Made by a program: the position numbers and the translations under genes | Notes under the pieces: model-generated | The model's database searches: none | What the model was told of the DNA's origin: nothing | The model's input: only the letters and a program-made list of their open reading frames with translations | Origin: JACRCG01 sp964524835 | GTDB taxonomy: Bacteria > Desulfobacterota > Desulfuromonadia > Geobacterales > Pseudopelobacteraceae | NCBI GenBank assembly: GCA_964524835.1 | Contig: CAZGEG010000009.1 | Coordinates: forward strand, 1-64,000 | Reading direction: 5' to 3' | DNA length: 64,000 nt | Part shown: positions 53,062-62,223 of the stretch, piece after piece | Layout of the letters: every line of letters begins with the position of its first letter | How positions within the stretch are numbered: the first letter of the stretch is position 1

Positions 53062-54027
53062 ATGATTGAAACCTTTAAATCCCTGGGTGACCCCTGTCGC
53101 ATCCGCCTGACCGCAGTTCTTCTGGCCGGTGAATTCACGGTGCAGGAGCTGACCCGCATCATGGGAATGGGGCAGTCGCGAGTTTCGCGCCACCTGAAGA
53201 TCCTGACCGAAGCCGGCGTGCTGAGCGTCAAGAGGCAGGGGACGTGGAGTTACTACCGGACCGGCGACGGGAACAGGTTCTTCAGCGCCATCCGCCCGGC
53301 GTTCGAGCGGGAGCTTGACTTGCTCCCCGAGCGAAACCGTGACCTGGCAGCCGTTGCGGAGGTCTTGGAGGAGCGCCGCCGCCGCAGCCAGGAGTTTTTC
53401 GACCGGCATGCCCGCCAGTGGGATGATCTGGCCCGCACCCTGCTGCCGCTGCCGGAATATCGCCGGCGACTGCTGGAACTGGTGCCGGGAGGTGCCTGTG
53501 TACTGGAAATCGGCATCGGCACCGGCGGCCTGCTGACGGAACTGGCGACCCGTGTCACGCAGGTGATCGGCGTGGACCATTCACCGGCCATGCTGGAAGA
53601 AGCGCGCCGTCGGCTCGATGACAGGGGCATCAGCGGCATCGATCTGCGCCTGGGCGAGATGAGCCACCTGCCGCTGCCCGACGGCTCGGTAGGGTGCGTC
53701 GTGGCCAACATGGTGCTGCACCACGCCGCCGACCCGCCGGCCGTACTTGCCGAGATCCGGCGGGTGCTGGCCCCCGGCGGGACGCTGCTGCTGGCTGATC
53801 TTGCCCGCCACGAACGCGAAGCGGCGAGGGAACAGCTGGCCGACCAGTGGCTGGGGTTTGAGGAGAACGAGCTGGCAGAGTGGCTGATACGGGCAGGTTT
53901 TGCGGAAGTCACCATTGAGAGGATTGCGGCAGTTGCAGGACAGGAAGCGGTATTGCTGGTGCGGGGTGAGACGACCGGCCTGAGCAAACGACAAAAAAAG
54001 TCACAACCAAAAGGAGCAGAACCATGA
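53062..54027 (+). CDS. ArsR-family regulator fused to a SAM methyltransferase (SahR-like)
   Basis: A 321-residue fusion. Residues about 1-90 form an ArsR winged helix (FKSLGDPCRIRLTAVLLAGE, MGQSRVSRHLKIL), and about 130-300 a class I methyltransferase fold (VLEIGIGTGGLLTELA, HHAADPPAVLAEIRRVLAPGG). No Cys metal site of the ArsR type is visible. The ahcY gene starts inside its stop codon, so the regulator probably senses S-adenosylhomocysteine with the methyltransferase fold and controls the methyl cycle, like SahR. Whether it retains methyl transfer is unknown. Confidence 0.8.
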   Translation: MIETFKSLGDPCRIRLTAVLLAGEFTVQELTRIMGMGQSRVSRHLKILTEAGVLSVKRQGTWSYYRTGDGNRFFSAIRPAFERELDLLPERNRDLAAVAEVLEERRRRSQEFFDRHARQWDDLARTLLPLPEYRRRLLELVPGGACVLEIGIGTGGLLTELATRVTQVIGVDHSPAMLEEARRRLDDRGISGIDLRLGEMSHLPLPDGSVGCVVANMVLHHAADPPAVLAEIRRVLAPGGTLLLADLARHEREAAREQLADQWLGFEENELAEWLIRAGFAEVTIERIAAVAGQEAVLLVRGETTGLSKRQKKSQPKGAEP

Positions 54028-55418
54028 ATCAGGATTTTATCGTAGCAGACCTTAAGCTGGCCGACTGGGGCCGCAAGGAGATCAGGATCGCCGAGACCGA
54101 GATGCCGGGACTGATGGCCATCCGCGAGGAGTTCGCCAAAGCGCAGCCGCTGAAGGGCGCCCGCATCACCGGCTCGCTGCACATGACCATCCAGACCGCC
54201 GTGCTGATCGAAACGCTGACCGCCCTGGGAGCCGAGGTGCGCTGGGCATCCTGCAACATCTTCTCGACCCAGGACCACGCCGCTGCCGCGATCGCCGCCT
54301 CCGGCGTGCCGGTCTTCGCCGTCAAGGGCGAGACTCTGGAGCAGTACTGGGACTACACCCACCGCATCTTCGAATGGTCCGACGGCGGTTTCTCCAACAT
54401 GATCCTGGACGACGGCGGCGACGCCACCCTGCTGCTGCACCTGGGCGCCAGGGCCGAAAAGGACCTCTCCGTGCTGGCCAAGCCCGGTTCGGAGGAGGAA
54501 ACGATCCTCTATGCCGCCATCAAGGCCAAACTGGCCGTCGCTCCTGCCTGGTATTCCGTCCGTCTGGCCCGGATCAAGGGCGTGACCGAAGAGACCACCA
54601 CCGGCGTGCATCGTCTGTACCAGATGCATGAGCGGGGCGACCTGAAATTCCCGGCCATCAACGTCAACGACTCGGTCACCAAGTCCAAGTTCGACAACCT
54701 CTACGGCTGCCGCGAATCACTCGTGGACGGCATCAAGCGCGCCACCGACGTGATGATCGCCGGCAAGGTTGCCCTGATCTGCGGTTACGGCGATGTGGGC
54801 AAGGGTTCGGCCCAGGCGATGCGCGCCCTGTCCGCCCAGGTGTGGGTTACCGAAGTCGATCCGATCTGCGCCCTGCAGGCCGCCATGGAAGGGTACCGCG
54901 TGGTGACGATGGAATACGCCGCCGACAAGGCCGACATCTTTGTCACCTGCACCGGCAACTATCACGTCATCACTCATGAGCACATGGTCAAAATGAAGGA
55001 CCAGGCCATCGTCTGCAACATCGGCCATTTCGACAACGAGATCGAAGTTGCTGCCATCGAAAAATACCAGTGGGAGGAGATCAAGCCGCAGGTGGATCAC
55101 ATCATCTTCCCCGACGGCAAGCGCATCATCCTGCTGGCCAAGGGGCGCCTGGTCAACCTGGGATGCGGCACCGGCCATCCCAGCTACGTCATGTCCTCCT
55201 CCTTCGCCAACCAGACCATCGCCCAGATCGAGCTGTTCTGCAATCCGGACAACTATCCGGTCGGTGTCTACGTTCTCCCCAAACACCTGGACGAAAAGGT
55301 GGCCCGTCTGCAGCTGAAAAAGCTGAACGCGCAGTTGAGCGTGCTGACCGACGAGCAGGCCGCTTACATCGGCGTGCCGAAGGAAGGGCCGTACAAGGCG
55401 GAGCAGTATCGTTACTGA
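54024..55418 (+). CDS. ahcY: Adenosylhomocysteinase
   Basis: A 464-residue NAD-dependent enzyme that splits S-adenosylhomocysteine into adenosine and homocysteine. Marks are GSLHMTIQTAVLIETL, the Rossmann motif GYGDVGKGSA, DNLYGCRESL, NIGHFDNEIEV and the C-terminal YKAEQYRY. AAAGGAG precedes the ATG, which overlaps the upstream stop in ATGA. A strong hairpin follows the gene. Together with metK about 6 kb downstream it serves the methyl cycle. Confidence 0.97.
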   Translation: MNQDFIVADLKLADWGRKEIRIAETEMPGLMAIREEFAKAQPLKGARITGSLHMTIQTAVLIETLTALGAEVRWASCNIFSTQDHAAAAIAASGVPVFAVKGETLEQYWDYTHRIFEWSDGGFSNMILDDGGDATLLLHLGARAEKDLSVLAKPGSEEETILYAAIKAKLAVAPAWYSVRLARIKGVTEETTTGVHRLYQMHERGDLKFPAINVNDSVTKSKFDNLYGCRESLVDGIKRATDVMIAGKVALICGYGDVGKGSAQAMRALSAQVWVTEVDPICALQAAMEGYRVVTMEYAADKADIFVTCTGNYHVITHEHMVKMKDQAIVCNIGHFDNEIEVAAIEKYQWEEIKPQVDHIIFPDGKRIILLAKGRLVNLGCGTGHPSYVMSSSFANQTIAQIELFCNPDNYPVGVYVLPKHLDEKVARLQLKKLNAQLSVLTDEQAAYIGVPKEGPYKAEQYRY

Positions 55419-55445
55419 CAGAAAGCCGTAGATCGAGAGCAAGAG

Positions 55446-55491
55446 CAACAAAGAAGCCGCCCTGCACAGCATGCAGGCGGCATCTTTGTTG
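55446..55491 (+). terminator. Terminator hairpin after ahcY
   Basis: Arms 55446-55465 and 55472-55491 pair almost throughout with a short loop. The T-run is inside the distal arm, so part of the stem may form first. Confidence 0.8.
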
Positions 55492-55541
55492 TGTCCGTTT
55501 GAAGTCGGACCCTGACGGGCGGCACCGGTCAAACAAAAAAA

Positions 55542-55568
55542 CCGGGCGGGGCACAAGGCCCCGCCCGG
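55542..55568 (-). terminator. Terminator of the lipoprotein gene
   Basis: A perfect 11-bp GC-rich stem (CCGGGCGGGGC with its complement) around ACAAG, followed on the minus strand by seven T residues. Confidence 0.95.
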
Positions 55569-55597
55569 AGTTAATCCGTTACATCCAATGACGTATT

Positions 55598-57337
55598 TTA
55601 AAACACATTTATATTAGTGCTGAGTCGCCTGCCGAAGCTGTCGAATGCTGCCAGCCAGAGATTGCCGCTTGTCGGGGTAAAAGCCTGGCCGGTGCTTGTT
55701 ACCGGGTTCAGCGTAATCAGTTTGCTTCGGTCTGCCGGTGCGAGCGAGTACTCGGCCCTCGCAGAATTGCCTGCATTGTCATTGATGTTCACAGACAACC
55801 AGTCGTTAAGCAGACCCGCAGGCAGGGTCCAGCCGACCGTGATGCTTCCGCCGGTAAATGCTCTCAACTGGGCCGCGGTCGGTGCGGTTACGGCCGGGAA
55901 CATGGCGGCGGTCAGCTCACTGTTCAGGTAGGGACGTTTCTTGAGTTTTTCGGTATATGTTGCCGTCAAGGTCGTACCGGTATACAGCTGAATTGTGTAG
56001 ACCTCACCGCTGTCGGCAATTGCACCGATTTGAGTATCAGTCATGTAATACATGTTGCCGTTGAACTGGTTCCCCTCTATGGCAAACCATTCCTGACTAA
56101 TCTGCTTGACAAGGGTGACCGGTACGGCAAGCCCCGTGCCGGAGACAACCGCCGACGTAATCCCCTTGGCGCCGCGGTCTTCGATGTTAATATTCAATCC
56201 CGTTTGCATCGTGGCGGGATTGCTGTTCTGAATAAAATAATCTGCACTTGGAATAATATCGACATGGGCGATGCGTTGATCTCCCTGCATATACCAGATG
56301 CCGTTCTTCTTGATCATCTGGAACGTTATCGGGCTGTCATTGATTGAGACCGATCCGTTCTGGATAATGTCAAATGTGACGACGGCTGTTCCCGCCGCCG
56401 TATTCATGGATTGGATGGAGACGTTGGTAAACGAGATGCCGATAATACTCGGATCGGTGGTTATTTCAGAGAGAAAAGAGGCCAGATTTTGCCCCCCGTC
56501 CATGAAGGTGGCGCTGTCAAACAGACTGAGCAGGGTTGCGTTAGTTTCACTGGGAAGGCTGGTGGCGAAGAGGGCGGAGAATTTCTTGAACCCGGCGCTG
56601 ATCGCCTGGATGTCGGTAACTCCGGTTGCCACGCCTGTCGTGTCGTCAAGAACGCCGGAATAGGCCCCTGTTGTGACATTCGATGTCATCTGCTGCAGGG
56701 TGATGATGTTGGTAATGGTTGCCACGCCAGTGGCGGTATCCGTCGTAACCCTGAGAACGTCCAGAGCCGCATCGAGACCGGTATGGTCGGTGCTGAACGA
56801 AGCCCTGAGCAGGTCGATCGAACTACTGACACCCACCGCCTGGAGAACCGGCAGGAGCTTGGTCTTCAGGGCATCTGACTGCGCGGTCAGTTGTGCGGCG
56901 GTGAGCCCGCTGAAACTGCCGCTGTCAAAATAGGTCTTGGCAATCGATCCGGCGATGTTCGCCACGATCAGGTCGGTGAGCGGGGTGACATTGATCGTGC
57001 CGCCGACGTCCGCCGACGTTCCGGCCGAGTAGAGGTGATATTCGTTGCCGCCGACATAGCCGTCGGCCCGAACCATGTACGGCGCCTTCAATCCGCTGAC
57101 ATCAACCGTGTACTTGCCGTCGGCCGCGATGGGAACGGTTTTTGTCAGGGCTGTTGGAGTTGTGCTGTCCTTGATGGTGACGCTGCCGATGATTGGCGCC
57201 CCTGCTGCCGCGGTACCGGACAGCAATGTCGATGGTGCGGGTGTTCCGCCTCCTCCGCCCCCGCCGCAGGCCGATACAAGCAGGGTGACAGCCGCGAACA
57301 GGCCCGTTGTAAGGGACATGGTGATGATCTTTTTCAT
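55598..57337 (-). CDS. Large exported lipoprotein of unknown function
   Basis: A 579-residue protein with a lipoprotein signal ending LLVSAC, then seven Gly residues as a spacer, a layout common in Geobacter surface lipoproteins. After it comes a carboxypeptidase-regulatory-like segment (GTAAAGAPIIGSVTIKDS, GKYTVDVSGL) and a helical part (TPLTDLIVANIAGSIAKTYF). The remainder is beta-rich. GAGGAG upstream supports ATG 57337. No catalytic motif is seen. Single gene with a strong terminator. Confidence 0.7.
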   Translation of the reverse strand: MKKIITMSLTTGLFAAVTLLVSACGGGGGGGTPAPSTLLSGTAAAGAPIIGSVTIKDSTTPTALTKTVPIAADGKYTVDVSGLKAPYMVRADGYVGGNEYHLYSAGTSADVGGTINVTPLTDLIVANIAGSIAKTYFDSGSFSGLTAAQLTAQSDALKTKLLPVLQAVGVSSSIDLLRASFSTDHTGLDAALDVLRVTTDTATGVATITNIITLQQMTSNVTTGAYSGVLDDTTGVATGVTDIQAISAGFKKFSALFATSLPSETNATLLSLFDSATFMDGGQNLASFLSEITTDPSIIGISFTNVSIQSMNTAAGTAVVTFDIIQNGSVSINDSPITFQMIKKNGIWYMQGDQRIAHVDIIPSADYFIQNSNPATMQTGLNINIEDRGAKGITSAVVSGTGLAVPVTLVKQISQEWFAIEGNQFNGNMYYMTDTQIGAIADSGEVYTIQLYTGTTLTATYTEKLKKRPYLNSELTAAMFPAVTAPTAAQLRAFTGGSITVGWTLPAGLLNDWLSVNINDNAGNSARAEYSLAPADRSKLITLNPVTSTGQAFTPTSGNLWLAAFDSFGRRLSTNINVF

Positions 57338-57498
57338 GATCGACTCCTCTTTTGCCTTGGATTGCAACATTGTTATATCCAAAATACAGTAATAAAACAG
57401 TTAAGTCAATTGCACTGAAAACGCGAATATTGTCAGACGCCGCAAAGCCTTTTATTATGGGGTGTAGGGCGCAAGTGAAAAAAACGGAAGAAAATAGA

Positions 57499-57771
57499 AT
57501 GGAGTGTCGAACCGGATGTGCCGCCTGCTGCATCGCGCCGTCTATATCGTCGGCAATTCCCGGAATGCCGGGAGGCAAACCGGCCGGGTTGCGCTGTCCA
57601 CAATTGACGGAAAGCAACCGCTGCCGGATATTTGGGCGGCCAGAACGGCCTGCGGTCTGCTGCAGTCTGCGGCCAGCAGAGGAGATGTGCGGCATCAGCG
57701 CTGCCGAAGCGATGGAAAAACTGGAGTGGTGGGAACGGTTGACGCGCCCGGAGGTTCAGCACTCCGGGTAA
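57499..57771 (+). CDS. YkgJ-family cysteine cluster protein
   Basis: A 90-residue protein with the YkgJ/CxxxxCC pattern: MECRTGCAACCIAPSISS, then LRCPQL, CRIFGRPERPAVC and CSLRP. The spaced cysteines likely bind zinc or an Fe-S cluster. GGAAG lies upstream of the ATG. It lies alone between two minus-strand exported-protein genes. Its function is unknown; the family is small and widespread. Confidence 0.82.
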   Translation: MECRTGCAACCIAPSISSAIPGMPGGKPAGLRCPQLTESNRCRIFGRPERPAVCCSLRPAEEMCGISAAEAMEKLEWWERLTRPEVQHSG

Positions 57772-57800
57772 AACGCCCCGGAGCACCGCTGCCGCAATCG

Positions 57801-58421
57801 CTACTTCTTCTGGCCGGTCTGATCCAGCGCTTTGATCAGCGCGTCGGTAACATCCTTCGCTTCGACGGAGCTGCCGATGTGGAGCAGTTCCTTTTTGACC
57901 ACGATGGCGGCGTATTCGCCGGCTTTGCCAAATTCCACCGCCGCCTGTTCAATCGCCCTGAAAAGCGCTCCGGTCTCTTTTTCCTGCAGGGCAAGAAATT
58001 CCTCTTCCGAGGCCTGGGCGAGCTTCTGCAGCTCCTCCAGCTTCTTCTGGAACTCCTTCGCTTTGGCCTCACGCTGCTTTGGGGCCATCGTGGCTATTTT
58101 CGCCTCAATTGATGTTTTCAGCTTATCAAGCGTTTTCTTCTTCCCCTCGATTTTCTCCTGAAGGCTGTCTTTCTTCGCGGTAAGCTGGGCCCTGAGCGCT
58201 TTACCCCACTCCGATTCCGTGCCGATGCGAACTATATCCACATAGCCGATGCGGGCATTTTGAGCTGCTGCCCCAGGTTTCGGGGCGGCATCGGCCGGTG
58301 CCGAAACCGCCGTCTGAGGTGGAGTCGACGGTTTTATCTCGGCGGCGTTTTCGGCAGCGAAGACGAAAGAGGGGAGTGCAACAATACAGGCGATCAGAAC
58401 TCTTTTGAAATATGTGGGCAT
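57801..58421 (-). CDS. OmpH/Skp-like periplasmic chaperone
   Basis: A 206-residue exported protein with signal peptide (cleavage after FVFA, about residue 22) and an Ala/Pro-rich linker. An OmpH domain follows: ARIGYVDIVRIGTESEWGKALRAQL, long charged coiled coil (about 80-150) and C-terminal YAAIVVKKELLHIG. Skp holds outer-membrane proteins in the periplasm. It lies 23 bp downstream of the metalloprotease gene on the same strand, so it may assist export of that protein. Skp usually neighbours bamA, which is not here; this may be a paralogue. Confidence 0.82.
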   Translation of the reverse strand: MPTYFKRVLIACIVALPSFVFAAENAAEIKPSTPPQTAVSAPADAAPKPGAAAQNARIGYVDIVRIGTESEWGKALRAQLTAKKDSLQEKIEGKKKTLDKLKTSIEAKIATMAPKQREAKAKEFQKKLEELQKLAQASEEEFLALQEKETGALFRAIEQAAVEFGKAGEYAAIVVKKELLHIGSSVEAKDVTDALIKALDQTGQKK

Positions 58422-58444
58422 GTTTTCTCTCTTTTTACCTTGGA

Positions 58445-60292
58445 TTATGTGGTGCGGATAACGTATGGAAGTGCCTGTGAACGGGCGGTCTTGATGCGGC
58501 GCAGCAGCGACAAAAGCAGCGCTCCAACCAGCAGCAACAGCGAAGCCGCGGAGACCAGCGGGTGCGCAACAGCGACAACAAGCGGCGTCAGGGCCAGGCG
58601 TGCCACGCCCCGCAGTGCCTCGTGCCGGGCAATGAATTCAGCCAGCGGCGGGCTGCTGCGGTAGTATAGCGCGACAAAAGCCCGGCCCGGGGCGTTGGTC
58701 AGCAGGTAGTCGTCCCGGAAATTCCGCAGCAACTGAACCTGCGGGTGCAGATAGCTGCCGTAGGCGGCCGTGGCGATGAAGCAGCCGCTGCCGCTGGAGC
58801 TGGTTGTTGCAGGCGGCGGTGTCGGCTCGACTACAGGAACGAGTCTGCCGTCAGTACTGAAGTTGGCGTTGTGACTGTCCGCAGCCGTTGTGTTTGCAAT
58901 CAGGAGGACCACTTCATCAGTTATTCCGAGGCCGCTCGTTGCATAGGAAGTGAAAGTGGACGTGCTGCTTGCGGTGGCAGTTAATTCAGTGCCGTTTTTG
59001 AATAGTGCGGTTTGAATCCCGGTGGTTTTGTTGATGGAAATCGTCAGAGAAGTCACACCTGCGGTAGGAGTGAACCGGTAATAGGCAAATGAGTAATGGG
59101 GAAGCGTAATCGATGGCGTCGGGCTGCTGCCGGCGCTTACCGGAAATGCCGCATAAGTGGCGACCGGAGCATAGGCATGTATTCTGCCCGTGTCATAGTT
59201 ATGGTTAGTCCAGTCTCTTGTGTAGACGCGCCTGGCAAAACCAAAGAAATCGTTGCCGAGAGAACTGCCATAAGTGGAAGAAAGCAAGCTGTCCAGTACC
59301 GGAGCCATGGGTATGTCGGCACCGTTCCCTGGGCTTGCCAGGCCGGCCAGTCGCTCCCAGGAACTGAGGATTGCGCCTGCTCCGTGAGCTTCCACAAGAT
59401 AGCGGTTGAAGATCCAGCGGCCGTACCCGCCTCCGGTCGCGAGATTTTCCGGAGTATCCAGAGACAGATTGCTCTGAGTGAACCATGCTGTTATGTAGCT
59501 GTAAAGCTGGTTAACATCGTCATACAATTCATCTTCCATCCAGGTTGAGGTGGCTTCCGCGTACCAGATGTCAAAATACAAGGTATATCCATACTGCACT
59601 GCATGGTGATACTCGTGGGCGGCAGTGATCTGCAGGCTCTGGGGCGGCAGGTAGAGATTCGGTTTGTAGATATTGTCAGTGAAGTTGTTGTCAATTTCCA
59701 TCCAGCTGGTGATCGAGTTGGGAAAGCCTGCTGAAGGGGCGAATACACCGCTATGCGTTACTCCGTAATATCTCTGCGGTGCAAGATCGCGCAGATAGAC
59801 GTCGTATGGAGCGCCCGCAGGCAGTGTTGGAGCGGATCGATATCCCCGGCCGCTGTAGCTTGCATAGATATCTTCAAAAGTGGCGGCAACCGTTTCCACC
59901 CAGTCGGGGACTCCGATGATGCCGTTGAAGTCTGTCAGTGGCGGGGCGTCGTTGCCGATGGTGGCGTAATGCACTACGAAGTGACCGCCAATGGAAGTGT
60001 ACGTTGCCGGATTCGCCAGCACCGGCAGTGCCAGTTGCTTTGCCAGGGTCTTCTGTGTCGATGGTTCCAGCAGATTCCAGTCGCGCTTCAGGCCATGCTT
60101 GAGCGGCATGCCGCAGCGGGCCGATTCCTGGACTTCCGGTGCTGCCGACAGTATCGCTTTCTGGAGCTGCTCGATTTTTGTCTCACCGAACTGCTGCAGG
60201 TAATAATCATCCAGGGGTCCTGCCGATACGGCTGTTGAAAACTGAAGCAGAATTACTGTAACTAGAGTAAATCGAGCGTAAATTGCGCCCAT
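58445..60292 (-). CDS. MXAN_6640-like metalloprotease with CFI-box C-terminus
   Basis: A 615-residue exported protein. A signal peptide (cleavage after AVSA) is followed by a propeptide-like region and the zinc motif HEYHH (226-230, HExxH) in ITAAHEYHHAVQYGY; E-rich helices around WMEDELYDDVNQ could give the third ligand. Near residue 502 lies CFIATAAYGS, the CFI-box, then a C-terminal hydrophobic span (about 575-600) and a basic tail, like a sorting or anchoring signal. The start shares one base with the stop of the preceding gene (TAATG). It is probably a surface protease of unknown substrate. Confidence 0.8.
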   Translation of the reverse strand: MGAIYARFTLVTVILLQFSTAVSAGPLDDYYLQQFGETKIEQLQKAILSAAPEVQESARCGMPLKHGLKRDWNLLEPSTQKTLAKQLALPVLANPATYTSIGGHFVVHYATIGNDAPPLTDFNGIIGVPDWVETVAATFEDIYASYSGRGYRSAPTLPAGAPYDVYLRDLAPQRYYGVTHSGVFAPSAGFPNSITSWMEIDNNFTDNIYKPNLYLPPQSLQITAAHEYHHAVQYGYTLYFDIWYAEATSTWMEDELYDDVNQLYSYITAWFTQSNLSLDTPENLATGGGYGRWIFNRYLVEAHGAGAILSSWERLAGLASPGNGADIPMAPVLDSLLSSTYGSSLGNDFFGFARRVYTRDWTNHNYDTGRIHAYAPVATYAAFPVSAGSSPTPSITLPHYSFAYYRFTPTAGVTSLTISINKTTGIQTALFKNGTELTATASSTSTFTSYATSGLGITDEVVLLIANTTAADSHNANFSTDGRLVPVVEPTPPPATTSSSGSGCFIATAAYGSYLHPQVQLLRNFRDDYLLTNAPGRAFVALYYRSSPPLAEFIARHEALRGVARLALTPLVVAVAHPLVSAASLLLLVGALLLSLLRRIKTARSQALPYVIRTT

Positions 60293-60807
60293 TAATCCAC
60301 CATCCTTTTGCCGGCCCTGAGCGGTACAAGTGTCGTTATGCCGCGTTCGACGGTGATCTCGGCGGTAAACGGTTCACTGCCGATGGTATAGGTCCCGGCC
60401 GGCAGAACGACCACGAAATAGCCCTGTTCGTCGGTCTGTACCGTAACAAACTGTTTGCCGCCCGAGGAGATCAGAAGCGGCACGCGCGGGTAGGGCACGA
60501 ATCCGCTGCCGCCTCCGAGCTTGCCGCCGGAACTTTGCAGATAGCAGATTCCGGCAATGACACCCGCTCCGTCAGGAAGTGCGGTCTGCTCGATATCTGC
60601 AGCCTGGGTCGTCAGGACGACCGGCCGTACCTTTTCCCGCACCGCTACATAGGCACTTCCGTCAATTGCCGGGCCCGGCGTGAAGGCGTTGCCGTTGAAG
60701 TGGTAATAATTCCAGACGTCGGCAGGACGATTCGCCGCTGCAGATGCCGCTGCGGGAAGTGCCGCGCAGAGAAGTAAGACCAGTAACGCATGGATTGATT
60801 TAGACAT
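60292..60807 (-). CDS. Secreted carboxypeptidase-regulatory-like protein
   Basis: A 171-residue exported protein with signal peptide (cleavage after SAA, about residue 24). The main domain is a beta-sandwich of the carboxypeptidase-regulatory/SpaA kind (VPLLISSGGKQFVTVQTDEQGYFVVVLPAGTYT, quoted as family-typical GYFVVVLPAGTY). I start at ATG 60807, with AAGG upstream. Its stop overlaps the metalloprotease start, so both are coupled; it could be an inhibitor, prodomain-like partner or co-secreted structural unit. Confidence 0.72.
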   Translation of the reverse strand: MSKSIHALLVLLLCAALPAAASAAANRPADVWNYYHFNGNAFTPGPAIDGSAYVAVREKVRPVVLTTQAADIEQTALPDGAGVIAGICYLQSSGGKLGGGSGFVPYPRVPLLISSGGKQFVTVQTDEQGYFVVVLPAGTYTIGSEPFTAEITVERGITTLVPLRAGKRMVD

Positions 60808-60901
60808 GGCGACCGCCTTTAAAGCGATATGGGTTCTCTGTACATACTGCCCAATTTGCAGCGGTGAAGTCAAACGGAATAACGGCCTGTTCCCTCAATG
60901 C

Positions 60902-60929
60902 TTGACAAACCGGTGTGTTGGCTATATTT
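60902..60929 (+). promoter_or_regulatory. Candidate sigma70 promoter for metK
   Basis: TTGACA (60902-60907) and TATATT (60924-60929) are 16 bp apart. The palindrome found before the ahcY operon is not present here. Confidence 0.65.
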
Positions 60930-60990
60930 TTACTGACCTATTTTAAAGCTTGTACGAAATTATACGCAGACCCGAGAGGAGTTCACCGTC

Positions 60991-62157
60991 ATGGCAGAAA
61001 AATTCATCTTCACCTCCGAATCCGTATCCGAGGGGCATCCGGACAAGGTTGCCGACCAGATTTCCGATGCTATTCTCGACGCAATCCTGGCCCAGGATCC
61101 CAAAGCACGTGTCGCGTGCGAAACCCTCGTCACTACCGGCATGGCCGTTATAGCCGGCGAGATCACGACAACCGCGTACGCCGACATGCCTTCAATCGTC
61201 CGTGAAACCATCAGGGAAATCGGCTACACCGACTCCGCCATGGGTTTTGATTACGAAACCTGTGCCGTGCTGGTTTCCATCGACAAACAATCGCCCGATA
61301 TAGCCCAGGGTGTTTCCGAAGGTGAAGGCTTGCACAAGGAGCAGGGGGCCGGCGACCAGGGGCTGATGTTTGGCTACGCCTGCAATGAAACACCGGAACT
61401 GATGCCGATGCCGATCCAGCTGGCCCATCAGCTGGTAGCAAAGCTGGCCGAAGTGCGCAAATCCGGCCAGTTGAACTTTCTCCGTCCCGACTCCAAGTCC
61501 CAGGTGTCGGTTGAATACGTTGACGGCAAGCCGAGCCGCATCGACACGGTTGTCATTTCCACCCAGCATACTCCCGACGTAACTCACAAGAGAATCGAGG
61601 AAGAGGTCATCGCGGAAGTGGTCAGGAAGGTTATTCCGGCGCACCTGCTGGATGCCGATACCCGCTACTTCATCAACCCGACCGGCCGCTTTGTCGTCGG
61701 CGGCCCGATGGGTGACTGCGGTCTGACCGGCCGCAAGATCATTGTCGATACCTATGGCGGTATGGGTCGCCACGGCGGCGGCGCCTTCTCCGGCAAGGAT
61801 CCTTCCAAGGTCGACCGCTCGGCCGCCTATATGGGGCGCTATGTCGCCAAGAATCTGGTTGCATCCGGTTTGTGCGACCGCTGCGAGGTACAGGTGGCAT
61901 ACGCCATCGGCGTAGCCGAGCCGGTCTCGATCATGGTCCATACCTTCGGTACCGGCAAGCTGTCGGAAGATCGTCTGTCAGCGCTGGTCCGCGAAACATT
62001 CGACATGCGCCCGCGGGCCATCATCGAGCAGCTTGACCTGCTCCGCCCGATCTATCGCAAAACCGCGGCGTACGGCCACTTCGGCCGCGAGCTGCCCGAA
62101 TTCACCTGGGAGCGGACCGACAAAGCCGCACTGCTGAAACAGAAAGCGGGCATTTAG
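60991..62157 (+). CDS. metK: S-adenosylmethionine synthetase
   Basis: A 388-residue MetK that makes SAM from ATP and methionine. Family motifs: FTSESVSEGHPDKVADQISD (2 metals and ATP), GAGDQGLMFGYA (126-137 region) and GGGAFSGKDPSKVDRS. GAGGAG precedes the ATG and a terminator follows. It works in the same cycle as ahcY upstream. Confidence 0.97.
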   Translation: MAEKFIFTSESVSEGHPDKVADQISDAILDAILAQDPKARVACETLVTTGMAVIAGEITTTAYADMPSIVRETIREIGYTDSAMGFDYETCAVLVSIDKQSPDIAQGVSEGEGLHKEQGAGDQGLMFGYACNETPELMPMPIQLAHQLVAKLAEVRKSGQLNFLRPDSKSQVSVEYVDGKPSRIDTVVISTQHTPDVTHKRIEEEVIAEVVRKVIPAHLLDADTRYFINPTGRFVVGGPMGDCGLTGRKIIVDTYGGMGRHGGGAFSGKDPSKVDRSAAYMGRYVAKNLVASGLCDRCEVQVAYAIGVAEPVSIMVHTFGTGKLSEDRLSALVRETFDMRPRAIIEQLDLLRPIYRKTAAYGHFGRELPEFTWERTDKAALLKQKAGI

Positions 62158-62173
62158 TCTGAAAGAACATAAT

Positions 62174-62202
62174 GGGGCGGTGCTTAACCGCCCTATTTTT
62201 TT
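62174..62202 (+). terminator. Intrinsic terminator after metK
   Basis: GGGCGGT pairs with ACCGCCC around GCTTA, followed by a T-run. Confidence 0.93.
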
Positions 62203-62223
62203 ATCTACGCACTGAGAGCCGCC

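Noticed and set aside
53253..54629. 458-codon open frame on the minus strand
   Set aside because: It lies antisense to two well-supported genes, the ArsR-methyltransferase and ahcY.
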